Below are positions 42,697-51,157 of a DNA stretch of 64,000 nt, one piece after another (position 1 is the first letter of the stretch; the number at the start of each line of letters is the position of its first letter). A program made the position numbers and the translations under genes. A model generated the notes under the pieces. It worked only from the letters and a program-made list of their open reading frames with translations, was not told the DNA's origin and ran no database searches. The stretch comes from JBBROS01 sp965213845 (GTDB lineage Bacteria > Pseudomonadota > Alphaproteobacteria > Acetobacterales > Acetobacteraceae), in contig CBDCAI010000014.1 in the NCBI GenBank assembly GCA_965213845.1, forward strand, positions 835,555 through 899,554, written 5' to 3'.

Positions 42697-44063
42697 TACT
42701 CCGCGGCCAGGCTCCCGGTGGTGGGCAAGGTCGTCGCGGCGGCGAAGGGGTCGGGCGGGATGGCCAGGCCCATGTTGCCGCGCAGCGTCGTGCTGTCGTA
42801 GGCGCGGCGGAACAGGCCGCGGCGCTGCAGCTCGGGCACCACATGGGTCACGAAGTCGCGCAGCGAGCGGGGCATGACGGGCATGGACAGCACGAAGCCG
42901 TCGCAGGCCTGGCTGGTGTACCAATCCTCCATCACGTCGGCGACGTGCTTCGCGTCGCCCTTGACCATGTTGCCGCCCATCGACGGCAGGATGCGCTCGT
43001 ACGTCTGGCGGATGGTCAGCTTCTCGCGTTTGGCCAGGTCGATGATGGAGCGGCCGATCGCGGTGCCGCCGACCTGGTCGCCGCTGGTCTCGGGCATGGG
43101 GCCGTCGATGTCCCGGTCGGAAAGCTTGAGTCCGACGATTTTGGACAGATAGGGCACGCCGAGCGCGGGCGAGATCAGCGCCTGCAGCTGGTCGTACAGG
43201 GCGTCGGCCTCGGCCGCGGTCTCGCCCACGAAGACGCTGAGGCCGGGCAGGATGCGGAGCTGGTCCGGGGTGCGGCCGTACTTGGCCATGCGGCCCTTGA
43301 TGTCGGCATAGACCCCCTGGCCCATCTCCTTGCTGCTGGCCGAGCCGAACAGCGCCTCCGCCCCATAGGCCGCCAGTTCCATCCCGGCGTCGCTCTGCCC
43401 GGCGCTGAACACCACGGGCTGCCCCTGCGGCGTGCGCGCGACGTTCAGCGGGCCCTTGACCTGGAAATGCGTGCCCTTGTGGTTGGTCAGGCGGACCTTG
43501 GCCGGGTCGAGGAACCGGCCGCTCGCCTTGTCCTCGATGAACGCGTCCGACGCCCAGCTGTCCCAGAGCGAGCGCACGACATCGAGGCACTCCTGGGCGC
43601 GTTCGTAGCGGGTGTCGCGGGCGACGTGCTCGGTGTGGCTGAAGTTGAGCGCGTCCTCGGCGTAGGAGGTGGTGACCAGGTTCCAGGCCGCGCGTCCGCC
43701 GCTGATGTGGTCCAGCGAGGCGACCTTGCGGGCGATTGTGAAGGGTTCCTCGTAGGTCGTGGTCGCGGTGGCGACGAAGCCGATGTGCTTCGTGTGCTGC
43801 GACAGGGCGGCATAGAGGGTCAGCGGCTCGAACACCGAGGGCCGGTCGGAGGGGCTGTTGGCCGCGAACAAAGCGGGCTTGTCCATCTGGCGAACGCCGT
43901 TGCCGTCGGCGAGGAAGATCAGGTCGAGGCAGCCCTGTTCGGCAAGCTTTGCTGTCTCGATCAGACAATCGAGCTGCATCGCGGTCCGCGGCCAGGCATC
44001 GGCATGGCGCCAGCCGCCGAGATGGCCACCGAGCGAGCCCGCGTTGAGGCCGAGGATCATCAT
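42696..44063 (-). CDS. LLM flavin-dependent monooxygenase (NtaA/SnaA/DszA family), mid-operon
   Basis: 455 residues. Very similar to the oxygenase half of the fused gene at 34656: GSLGGHLGGWRHADAW, LDLIFLADGNGVRQMDKPAL, TATTTYEEPFTIARKVASLD, WNLVTTSYAEDALNFSHTEH, and the ending RRGLFRRAYDSTTLRGNMGL. Here the protein stops normally after a 20-residue tail, which shows what the fused copy has lost. FMNH2-dependent; no flavin reductase is nearby. ATG 44063 (or 44060) is preferred over the upstream in-frame ATG 44096, which adds an atypical acidic leader. A 57-base gap separates it from the upstream permease, the only sizeable gap in the operon. Confidence 0.92.
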   Translation of the reverse strand: MMILGLNAGSLGGHLGGWRHADAWPRTAMQLDCLIETAKLAEQGCLDLIFLADGNGVRQMDKPALFAANSPSDRPSVFEPLTLYAALSQHTKHIGFVATATTTYEEPFTIARKVASLDHISGGRAAWNLVTTSYAEDALNFSHTEHVARDTRYERAQECLDVVRSLWDSWASDAFIEDKASGRFLDPAKVRLTNHKGTHFQVKGPLNVARTPQGQPVVFSAGQSDAGMELAAYGAEALFGSASSKEMGQGVYADIKGRMAKYGRTPDQLRILPGLSVFVGETAAEADALYDQLQALISPALGVPYLSKIVGLKLSDRDIDGPMPETSGDQVGGTAIGRSIIDLAKREKLTIRQTYERILPSMGGNMVKGDAKHVADVMEDWYTSQACDGFVLSMPVMPRSLRDFVTHVVPELQRRGLFRRAYDSTTLRGNMGLAIPPDPFAAATTLPTTGSLAAE

Positions 44064-44120
44064 GGGGTCGTCTCCGTCTTCTCCGCCTGGTGGCATGCAT
44101 GCACCGTGCCGCTTGCAGTC

Positions 44121-45002
44121 TCAGGGGGTCGGGTTGCCGGGCGTCAGGGCGTCGTTCAGGCCTTCGCCGACCAGGTTGAGGGCCAGAACGGTGACCAGGA
44201 TGGCGGCCCCGGGGATCGCGGCGATGTACCAGGCGGTGCGCAGCGAGTCGCGGCCCAGCCCGACCATGGTGCCCCAACTCATGACGTTGGGATCGCCCAG
44301 GCCAAGGAACGAGAGGCTGGCCTCCATCAGGATGGCGCTGGCCACCATGACGGACGACATGACGATGACGGGGGCCAGGGCGTTCGGCAGGATCTGCCGG
44401 ACGATGATGGCGACGTCCGACATGCCGACGACGGTGCAGGCCTGGACGAACTCGCGGGAGCGGAGCGACAGGAACTCGGCCCGGACGAGGCGGGCGACGC
44501 CGGGCCAGGAAATGGCGGCGAGTGCGAGGATCATGGAGCCGAGGCCCGGTTTGAGGATGGCGATGAGGACGATGGCGAACAGGAAGGGCGGCATGGTCTG
44601 GAACACCTCGGCGACCCGCATCAGCGTCTCGTCGACGGCGCCGCCGTAGAAGCCGGCGCAGGCGCCCGCCGTCACCCCGACGCCCAGGGCTGCTGCCGTG
44701 GCGACCAGCGCGATCATGAGCGAGACGCCGGCACCGTGGAACAGGGCGGCCCCCATGTCGCGCCCGAGCATGTCGGTGCCCAGGGGGAAGTCGGGATCCT
44801 CGCCGGGCCACGACAGCGGGGTGCCGGCGAGGCTGAAGGGATCGTCGGGGAAGACGAAGGGGGCGCTGGCGGCCATCGCGATGACCAGCAGACCGAGCAG
44901 CAGGCCCAGCACGGCGGAGCGCTTGCGGCAGAAGCGGCGGACGAGGCCGGGGCGGAAGGCGGGGGTGTCAGGCAAGCTCGATCCTGGGGTCGAGGCGGGC
45001 AT
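44121..45002 (-). CDS. ABC transporter permease (DppC/OppC type), pair B
   Basis: 293 residues, six helices; FCRKRSAVLGLLLGLLVIAM, FPLGTDMLGRDMGAALFHG and CTVVGMSDVAIIVRQILPNA mark the OppC family. ATG 45002 overlaps the B-type permease by 35 bases; a TTG at 44975 with an 8-base overlap would also work and matches the family's usual N-terminus better. Partner of the permease at 44968. Confidence 0.92.
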   Translation of the reverse strand: MPASTPGSSLPDTPAFRPGLVRRFCRKRSAVLGLLLGLLVIAMAASAPFVFPDDPFSLAGTPLSWPGEDPDFPLGTDMLGRDMGAALFHGAGVSLMIALVATAAALGVGVTAGACAGFYGGAVDETLMRVAEVFQTMPPFLFAIVLIAILKPGLGSMILALAAISWPGVARLVRAEFLSLRSREFVQACTVVGMSDVAIIVRQILPNALAPVIVMSSVMVASAILMEASLSFLGLGDPNVMSWGTMVGLGRDSLRTAWYIAAIPGAAILVTVLALNLVGEGLNDALTPGNPTP

Positions 45003-45939
45003 AGACGAGGTCGATGACCAAGTTGACGACGACGACCAGGACGGAGCTGAGGATTAGCAGTCCGAGCAGCAGGTTCACGTCGCGCTGGCTGATGGCCTCG
45101 AAGGCAAGGCGGCCGAGGCCGGGCCAGCCGAAGATCGTCTCGACCAGGACGGATCCGCCCATGGCCGAGGCGGACTGCATGCCGACCATGGTGACCAACG
45201 GCAGCAGCGCGTTGCGCAGCACGTGGCGGCGGGCGATGGCGCGTTCCGTCATGCCCTTGGCCCGGGCGGTGCGCACGAAGTCGAGCCGCTGCACCTCGAG
45301 CATGGAGGCGCGGACGAGGCGGGTGTAGATCGCGACGTAGAACAGGGCGAGGGTGAAGGCGGGCAGCACCAGGTGCCGGGCGATGTCCAGCACGGTGGCG
45401 CCGGGGCCGAGCGGCGGGCCGCCGATGGTCAGCAGGCCGCCGCTGGGCAGCCAGCGCAGCTTGACCGCGAAGACCACGATCAGCAGCAGCCCCACGCAGA
45501 ACACCGGGGTCGCGTAGAACAGCAGCGACAGGACGGAGACGGCGTCGTCGGACCAGGAGTTGGGCCGGCGGGCCGCGAGCCCGCCGAGCAGAAGCCCGAG
45601 GCAGACGGCCAGGGTCATGCTGGTGCCCAGCAGCAGGAAGGTGGCGGGCGCCCGCTCCAGGATCAGGTCCAGCACGGGTTCGTTGAAGCGGGGCGACGTC
45701 CCGAGGTCGAGATGCGCGAGGTTCGAGACGTAGTGCCAGAACTGCACCGGCAGCGACTGGTCAAGCCCGAGGCGGCTGCGGAGCGCCTCGACATAGGCGG
45801 TGTCGGACGCGCCGGCCTGCCCGGCCAGAACGTCCACCAGGTCCCCGGGGGCGGCGTGCAGCAGAAGGAAGTTGAACACCAGGATTGCGAACAGCACGAG
45901 CAGCTGGCGCGGAAGCCGGCGCAGGAGGAAGCGGCCCAT
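44968..45939 (-). CDS. ABC transporter permease (DppB/OppB type), pair B
   Basis: 323 residues, six helices. MGRFLLRRLPRQLLVLFAIL, LLLHAAPGDLVDVLAG and the EAA loop ARAKGMTERAIARRHVLRNA are typical of DppB/OppB; ends VYARLDPRIELA. ATG 45939 directly abuts the stop of the upstream solute-binding protein gene. Confidence 0.93.
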   Translation of the reverse strand: MGRFLLRRLPRQLLVLFAILVFNFLLLHAAPGDLVDVLAGQAGASDTAYVEALRSRLGLDQSLPVQFWHYVSNLAHLDLGTSPRFNEPVLDLILERAPATFLLLGTSMTLAVCLGLLLGGLAARRPNSWSDDAVSVLSLLFYATPVFCVGLLLIVVFAVKLRWLPSGGLLTIGGPPLGPGATVLDIARHLVLPAFTLALFYVAIYTRLVRASMLEVQRLDFVRTARAKGMTERAIARRHVLRNALLPLVTMVGMQSASAMGGSVLVETIFGWPGLGRLAFEAISQRDVNLLLGLLILSSVLVVVVNLVIDLVYARLDPRIELA

Positions 45940-47520
45940 TCAGGCCGAGAGCCAGGTGTCGGCGAAGGCGGCGCGGAGGCCTTCGGGGCCGGTGGTGTGG
46001 TCATGCACGCGGCGGTTGGCGACGGTCACGTTCTGCAGCTCGGCCAGCGGCACGATGGGCAGGTCGGTCATGGCCAGACGTTGCATGGCGGCCATCTGGG
46101 CGATGCGGCGGACGGGGTCCACCTCGGTCGCGGCGGCCTCCAGGATGCGGTCCATCTCGGGGCTGGCGTAGCCGGAGGCGTTGGTGAAGGGCGCGCCCTT
46201 CTGCACCGCGCGGGACCAGTAGAAGCGCTGCACGCCGCCCGTGGGGTCTGCGCCCAGGCCGGCGAAGTAGTTGATCAGCTGGAAGTCGTTGTCGGCATAG
46301 ACACGGCGCAGGTAGCTCGGCAGATCCTGGCTGCGGATCTCGACATCGATGCCGACGGCGCGGAGCGACTGCTTCACCGTGTCGGCGGTCAGCTGATACT
46401 CGCTGCCGTAGGGCGCCCAGTCGTGGACGACCTTGAAGCGGATGCCGCCGGCCCCCCTCGGGAACCCGGCCTCGTCCAGCAGGGCGTTGGCGCGGGCCGG
46501 GTCGAACGGGTATTTCGGGACGTCGGCGCTGTAGAACGGCTTCATCGCCCGGGGCAGCGGGCCGGTGGCGGGGGTGGCATAGCCCTGCCAGACGGCGCGC
46601 GCGACGAAGGCCGGATTGATGGCCATGGCGATGGCCCGGCGGACGCGGACATCCTGGAAGCGCGGGTCGCGCAGGTTGAACTCCAGGTAGTGCATGAAAT
46701 TGCCGAACTCGTAGCCGCGGGTGACCAGCTCCAGGCTCGGGATGTCCTTCAAGCGCCGCAGGTCGGACAGGGGCACCGGCGTCTGGCCCGCGAGGTGGAC
46801 CTCGCCCGTTTCGAGTGCCGCGGCACGCTCCCCGGCGTCGGGCATGACGCGGACCACGATGCGGTCCAGCCAGGGACGTGGCGCGTCCCAGTATGTGGGA
46901 TTGCGTTCAAGCGTGATGCTGGTGCCACGGCGCCATTCGACGAAGCGGAACGGCCCGGTGCCGATGGGCTTGTTGTTGGCCGGGTTGGTCAGCGGGTCGG
47001 TGCCCTCATACAGATGGCGGGGCAGCACGCCGCTCTCGAAGCCGGCCAGCGCCGTCCGCATCATGGGGCTGGGCTGCGACAGGCGGATCACGACGGTCAA
47101 CGGGTCCGGCGTCTCGACCGCCGTGACGTTGGCGTAGGTGATGCGCCCGCGGGAATGGAGCGGCTTCCAGACGTTGAGCAACGACCAGGCGACGTCCGCC
47201 GCGCCGAAATCATGTCCGTCGTGCCACGTCACCCCGGGGCGGAGGCGCAGCGTGACCGTCAAGCCGTCGGGCGCGACCTCGTAGGCGAGCGCCAGGCGGG
47301 GGACCAGGTTGAAGTCGAAGTCGTAGCCGAACAGACCATCGAAGATCTTGGGGCCGATGGACTGGTTGGGCAGGATCGAGGTCAACGCCGAGGTGATGCT
47401 GGAGGGCTCGGGCGTCACGACCATGATCAGCGTGCCGCCGCGCGTGGGGGGCTGCTGGGCGGCGGCGGGGCGGGCCATGAGCGCGAGGGCCCCGGACGCC
47501 AGGGTGCGCCGGGTGATCAT
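45940..47520 (-). CDS. ABC solute-binding protein (SBP family 5), paralogue b
   Basis: 526 residues. The leader MITRRTLASGALALMARPAA is Tat-like and cleaved near AAA-QQ. Family landmarks: PGVTWHDGHDFGAADVAWSL, GTGPFRFVEWRRGTSITLER, RRAIAMAINPAFVARAVWQG and PFDPARANALLDEAGFPRG. It shares long identical stretches with the next SBP (TSITLERNP-YWDAPRPWL), so the two arose by tandem duplication. Ligand unknown; binds in the periplasm for the permease pairs. Confidence 0.93.
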   Translation of the reverse strand: MITRRTLASGALALMARPAAAQQPPTRGGTLIMVVTPEPSSITSALTSILPNQSIGPKIFDGLFGYDFDFNLVPRLALAYEVAPDGLTVTLRLRPGVTWHDGHDFGAADVAWSLLNVWKPLHSRGRITYANVTAVETPDPLTVVIRLSQPSPMMRTALAGFESGVLPRHLYEGTDPLTNPANNKPIGTGPFRFVEWRRGTSITLERNPTYWDAPRPWLDRIVVRVMPDAGERAAALETGEVHLAGQTPVPLSDLRRLKDIPSLELVTRGYEFGNFMHYLEFNLRDPRFQDVRVRRAIAMAINPAFVARAVWQGYATPATGPLPRAMKPFYSADVPKYPFDPARANALLDEAGFPRGAGGIRFKVVHDWAPYGSEYQLTADTVKQSLRAVGIDVEIRSQDLPSYLRRVYADNDFQLINYFAGLGADPTGGVQRFYWSRAVQKGAPFTNASGYASPEMDRILEAAATEVDPVRRIAQMAAMQRLAMTDLPIVPLAELQNVTVANRRVHDHTTGPEGLRAAFADTWLSA

Positions 47521-49112
47521 GCGGGCTGCAGCCAGACGTCGGCCCAGGTGCCACGGACGCCCTCCGGCGTATCGGAATGGCCATGCACCCGGCGGTTGGC
47601 GACCGTGATGCCGTCGATCTCGACCAGCGGGAACACCGGCAGGTCCTGCATCGCGAGGCGCTGGACCCGGTCGTACAGGGCCACACGCTTGGCGCCGTCC
47701 ATCTCGCGGGCGCCGGCGGCGAGCAGTTCGTCCATCTCGGGGCTGCGGTAGCCCGACGCGTTGGTCAGCGGGGCGCCCTTCTGGATGGCGCTCGAGGAGT
47801 AGTTGCGCAGGTAGCCGCTGGCGGGGTCGTGGCCCCAGCTGAAGAAGCAGTTGATCGTGTCGAAGTCGTTGTCGGTGTAGACGCGGCGCATGTAGGTGGG
47901 GAAGTCCTGGCTGCGGACGGTCATCTCGATGCCGACGCGCTTCATGGCCTGCTTGAGGTATTCGGCGGTCTGCAGGTAGGTGTCGCCGTAGGGGGCCCAG
48001 TCATGGGTGATGTGGAAGCGGATGCCGCCGTCCTTTCGGGGCAGGCCGGCCTCGTCGAGCAGGGCCTCGGCCTTCTTCGGGTCGAAGGCGTAGTCCGGCA
48101 GGTCCTTGGCGCGCCAATGGGCCATGGCGGAGGGGATGGGCCCGATGGCCGCCTTGGCGCGGCCGAACCAGACGTTGCGGGCGATGAAGCGGCGGTCGAT
48201 CGCGTAGGCCATGGCGCGCCGCACCTCGGGCCGTCCCAGGATCGGGTGGCGGGTGTTGAACTCGAACATCGCGATGAAATTGCTGGTTTCGTAGCCCCCG
48301 GTGACGACGGTCAACTCCGGCAGCCCGGCCAGACGCTGCACGTCAGCGAGCGGCACCGGGCTCATGACCCCCATCATGACCTCGTTCGTCTCCAGCGCCG
48401 ATGCGCGGGAGGCGGCGTCGGGGATGACGCGGAAGACGATGCGGTCGAGCCAGGGGCGGGGCGCGTCCCAGTAGGCCGGGTTGCGCTCCAGCGTGATGCT
48501 GGTGCCGCGGCGCCATTCGGCGAAGCGGAACGGCCCGGTGCCGACGGGGCGCATGTTGGCCGGATTGGCGAGCACGTCGGTGCCGGCATAGATGTGCCGC
48601 GGCAGGACCTGGGATTCGTAGCCGAACAACGATTGTTCGATGGCGGGGCCCGGGGCGCTCAGCACCAGCACGACGGTCAGCGGGTCCGGCGTCAATGCGT
48701 CGGCGAGGCCGGCGTAGATGAACCGGCCGCGGGGATTGAGCTTGCGCCAGACCTCGAGCGCCGACCAGGCGACGTCGGCCGAGGTGAAGGGCGTGCCGTC
48801 GTGCCACAGCACCCCGGGGCGGAGGCGCAGAGTGACGCGCAGGCCGTCGGGGCTGGTGTCGAGCGACAGCGCCAGGCGGGGGCGCCGCTCGAAGTCCATG
48901 GTGTAGTCGAACAGGGCGTCGAAGATCTTGGGGGTGACGACGGATTCGGGCGCGAGGGTGTTCGTGGCCGACATGAGCGAGAGCGGCTCGGGCTGGATGA
49001 TGGCGATGAGGGTGCCGCCTGGGACGGGCGCCTCGGCGGCGGTGGCCCGGAGCGCGGGCGCGGCCAAGGCGAGCGCGGCGAGGGTGCGGCGGTGCAGGAG
49101 GGGTGCGGCCAT
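47517..49112 (-). CDS. ABC solute-binding protein (SBP family 5), paralogue a; first gene of the operon
   Basis: 531 residues. The signal peptide (PLLHRRTLAALALAAPALRA) is Tat/Sec-like with cleavage after ATA-A. Landmarks: PGVLWHDGTPFTSADVAWSA, GTGPFRFAEWRRGTSITLER, RRAMAYAIDRRFIARNVWFG and AFDPKKAEALLDEAGLPRK. ATG 49112 is chosen over ATG 49133. Its stop overlaps the next SBP start by four bases (ATGA). The 117 bases between it and the divergent M24 gene should carry the operon promoter. Confidence 0.93.
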   Translation of the reverse strand: MAAPLLHRRTLAALALAAPALRATAAEAPVPGGTLIAIIQPEPLSLMSATNTLAPESVVTPKIFDALFDYTMDFERRPRLALSLDTSPDGLRVTLRLRPGVLWHDGTPFTSADVAWSALEVWRKLNPRGRFIYAGLADALTPDPLTVVLVLSAPGPAIEQSLFGYESQVLPRHIYAGTDVLANPANMRPVGTGPFRFAEWRRGTSITLERNPAYWDAPRPWLDRIVFRVIPDAASRASALETNEVMMGVMSPVPLADVQRLAGLPELTVVTGGYETSNFIAMFEFNTRHPILGRPEVRRAMAYAIDRRFIARNVWFGRAKAAIGPIPSAMAHWRAKDLPDYAFDPKKAEALLDEAGLPRKDGGIRFHITHDWAPYGDTYLQTAEYLKQAMKRVGIEMTVRSQDFPTYMRRVYTDNDFDTINCFFSWGHDPASGYLRNYSSSAIQKGAPLTNASGYRSPEMDELLAAGAREMDGAKRVALYDRVQRLAMQDLPVFPLVEIDGITVANRRVHGHSDTPEGVRGTWADVWLQPA

Positions 49113-49229
49113 GCGGCATGGTAGCCAGAGCATGCCGCATCGCACAATCAGCCCGAACCGGCGCGGCGGATGGACGGGCCATGGGCTGCCATGACAAGGA
49201 TAACGATAGAGCTGCCGCGAGGACGCGCC

Positions 49230-50408
49230 ATGACCGACACACACGCCCCGGTGCCCCTCCCCGTCCTGGAGGCGCGCCTGGCCGCGCTGCAGGCCTGGAT
49301 GCGCAGTGAGGGCCTGCAGGCGATGGTGGTGTTCGGGCTGGGCCACGTGCTGGGGACCGGCACGCGGAGCCACGGCAACCTGCGGTATCTGCTGGACTGG
49401 GACGCGGATGCGGCGCCCTCGGCGCTGGTGCTGCCGGCCGAGGGCGCGCCGGGGCTCGTGGTCGCCAACGTGTTCGCGTCGATGCGGGCGCAGGAGGAGG
49501 CCTGGATCCCGACGGTGCGGCTGGGCAAGGGCGCTGCCTTCGCGGCCCATGTGCTGGCCCTGCTGGCGGATGCCTCGGGAGATGCGGCCCGGATCGGGCT
49601 GGTGGGGCGGGACGAGATCCCGCTCGGGATCTGGGACACGCTGCTGGCCGGGGGCGCCGGCGCCTGGACGGACGCCACCCCGGAACTGGCCCGGCGGCGC
49701 GCCGTGAAGGACGCCACGGCGCTGGGTTACCACCGCGAGGCCGCGCGGATCTGCGACGCGCTGTTCGCCCATCTGGGCCCGACGCTGCGGACCGGCGTGC
49801 CGGTGTTCGCGGTGCAGGCGGAGCTGGAGCGGCTGGGCCGGGCGATGGGGTGCGAGTATTGCGACACCTGGTTGACGGTCATGCCCCTGCCCGACCGCTG
49901 CCGCTACGTGCGGGACGAGAACCTGATGATCCCGGCCGAGGGCGACCAGGTGCTGCTGGGCATCATGCTGATCCTGCACGGGCATTGGGGCCACGCGCTG
50001 CGCACGGGGTACCTGGGCGCCGCGTCGCCGGGGGCGCGGCAGGTGTTCGGGACGGTGCAGGGGCTGCATGCCGCGATGCTGGCCGGGCTGCGGCCGGGGC
50101 TCGATCTGCGGGCGGTGGGGGCGGCCGGGCTGGTGCCGCCCGGGCCCGGCGTGTTCCAGTTCCGCTCGGGCCACGCGATGGGCCACAGCTACGAGGACCC
50201 GGTGGGGACGGCCGAGTTCCCGCAGCCCTATGACGGCAGCACGCCGCCCGGGGTGGCGCGGGCGGCCGAGCCCGGCATGGTGTTCGAGGTGCATCCCAAC
50301 CTGTTCGTCGCCGGGGTGGGCGCCGCGGCGATCGGCGACATGGTGCTGGTGACGGAGACGGGGCCGGAGCTGCTGACGCAGTTCCCACGCGGCCTGGTGG
50401 CGTTCTGA
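49230..50408 (+). CDS. M24-family peptidase homologue with altered metal site
   Basis: 392 residues with the two-domain pita-bread layout of Xaa-Pro aminopeptidase/creatinase. The late landmarks GHAMGHSYEDP (His), PGMVFEVHPNLF (Glu) and VLVTETGPELL (Glu) are kept. The earlier metal-binding aspartates are replaced: where active enzymes read D-x-G...D-x-x-R-T, this reads LLGIMLILHGHWGHALRTG. It is therefore either metal-independent, like creatinase, or not a peptidase. Start ATG 49230. Divergent from the Opp operon, so it may act on the imported compound; this is inference. Confidence 0.8.
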   Translation: MTDTHAPVPLPVLEARLAALQAWMRSEGLQAMVVFGLGHVLGTGTRSHGNLRYLLDWDADAAPSALVLPAEGAPGLVVANVFASMRAQEEAWIPTVRLGKGAAFAAHVLALLADASGDAARIGLVGRDEIPLGIWDTLLAGGAGAWTDATPELARRRAVKDATALGYHREAARICDALFAHLGPTLRTGVPVFAVQAELERLGRAMGCEYCDTWLTVMPLPDRCRYVRDENLMIPAEGDQVLLGIMLILHGHWGHALRTGYLGAASPGARQVFGTVQGLHAAMLAGLRPGLDLRAVGAAGLVPPGPGVFQFRSGHAMGHSYEDPVGTAEFPQPYDGSTPPGVARAAEPGMVFEVHPNLFVAGVGAAAIGDMVLVTETGPELLTQFPRGLVAF

Positions 50409-50439
50409 TCCCGCCGGGTCGCCGCCGCGTCGGGCCGCT

Positions 50440-51030
50440 CTAGGCCTGTGGCAACAGGCGCCGGTCGGCCTTGAAGGCTTCGAGCGAGCCTGGTTTCAGC
50501 TTGGTCGAGATCTCGGCCAGGCGGTGCGCGGCCGAGACGATCTTCTCCAGGCCCTCGGTCTGGCCGGCGGTGCCGACCACGCCGAGCAGGGCGTGGAACT
50601 CGTCCTCCAGCGCCGGGACGACGTGCGCCTTGCCGAAGGGGATCTCGGCCAGCCAGTCCGGGGTCCCCATGGTGATGTCGAGCTGGTTGCCGAAGAAGTA
50701 CAGCAGGGTGCCCGCGGCGTCGCGGATCGGCGAGATGAACAGCAGGTTGTAGAACTGCGACCCGTCGCGGCGGTAGTTGACGATCCACTCGATGCAGCCC
50801 TGCCCCGCATCGAGGCAGGCGCGAATGCGGCGCGGCGACACCGGGTCGGTCCGCGCGCCCTGCAGGAACCGGCAGTTGCGGCCGACGATCTCCTCGATGG
50901 GGTAGCCCGTCAGCGTCGAGAAAGCCTGGTTGGCCACGACCATGGGCGTGTCCGGCAGATGCGGGTCGCTCAGCACCATCGGCGCGGTGCTGTGCTGCAT
51001 CGCCAGTTCCAGTGCATTCCGGATCGCCAT
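50440..51030 (-). CDS. short LOV-domain blue-light photoreceptor
   Basis: 196 residues. The PAS core contains the diagnostic LOV flavin motif GRNCRFLQG with the photoactive Cys (about residue 52), preceded by NQAFSTLTGYPIEEIVG. The chromophore-contacting residues are retained in WIVNYRRDGSQFYNLLFISP and YFFGNQLDIT. A helical C-terminal tail of about 65 residues follows (EDEFHALLGVVGTAGQTEGL onward) with no kinase or DNA-binding domain, as in short LOV proteins that signal by dimer rearrangement. ATG 51030 is used. It converges with the M24 gene and lies 127 bases after the MmgE/PrpD gene; own promoter possible. Confidence 0.88.
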   Translation of the reverse strand: MAIRNALELAMQHSTAPMVLSDPHLPDTPMVVANQAFSTLTGYPIEEIVGRNCRFLQGARTDPVSPRRIRACLDAGQGCIEWIVNYRRDGSQFYNLLFISPIRDAAGTLLYFFGNQLDITMGTPDWLAEIPFGKAHVVPALEDEFHALLGVVGTAGQTEGLEKIVSAAHRLAEISTKLKPGSLEAFKADRRLLPQA

Positions 51031-51157
51031 GGCAGTCAATGCGTCAATCCTTTCGGTCGGGACAGCCGGTGGCCGGCGGAATCGCGTGTCGCGGCATCCT
51101 GACCGATCGGCCCTGCGTCGGGAAGGGTGAGTGGCATCCGTTTGGCCGGCGCAACGC

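Noticed and set aside
41722..44811. 1029-codon minus-strand frame upstream of the OppB-type permease
   Set aside because: Only the last 324 codons are a permease; the rest overlaps a convincing monooxygenase gene in another frame.
47517..50294. 925-codon minus-strand frame starting inside the M24 gene
   Set aside because: The added N-terminal 390 or so codons are Arg/Pro/His-rich antisense of the M24 gene; the SBP signal peptide at 49112 gives a proper start.
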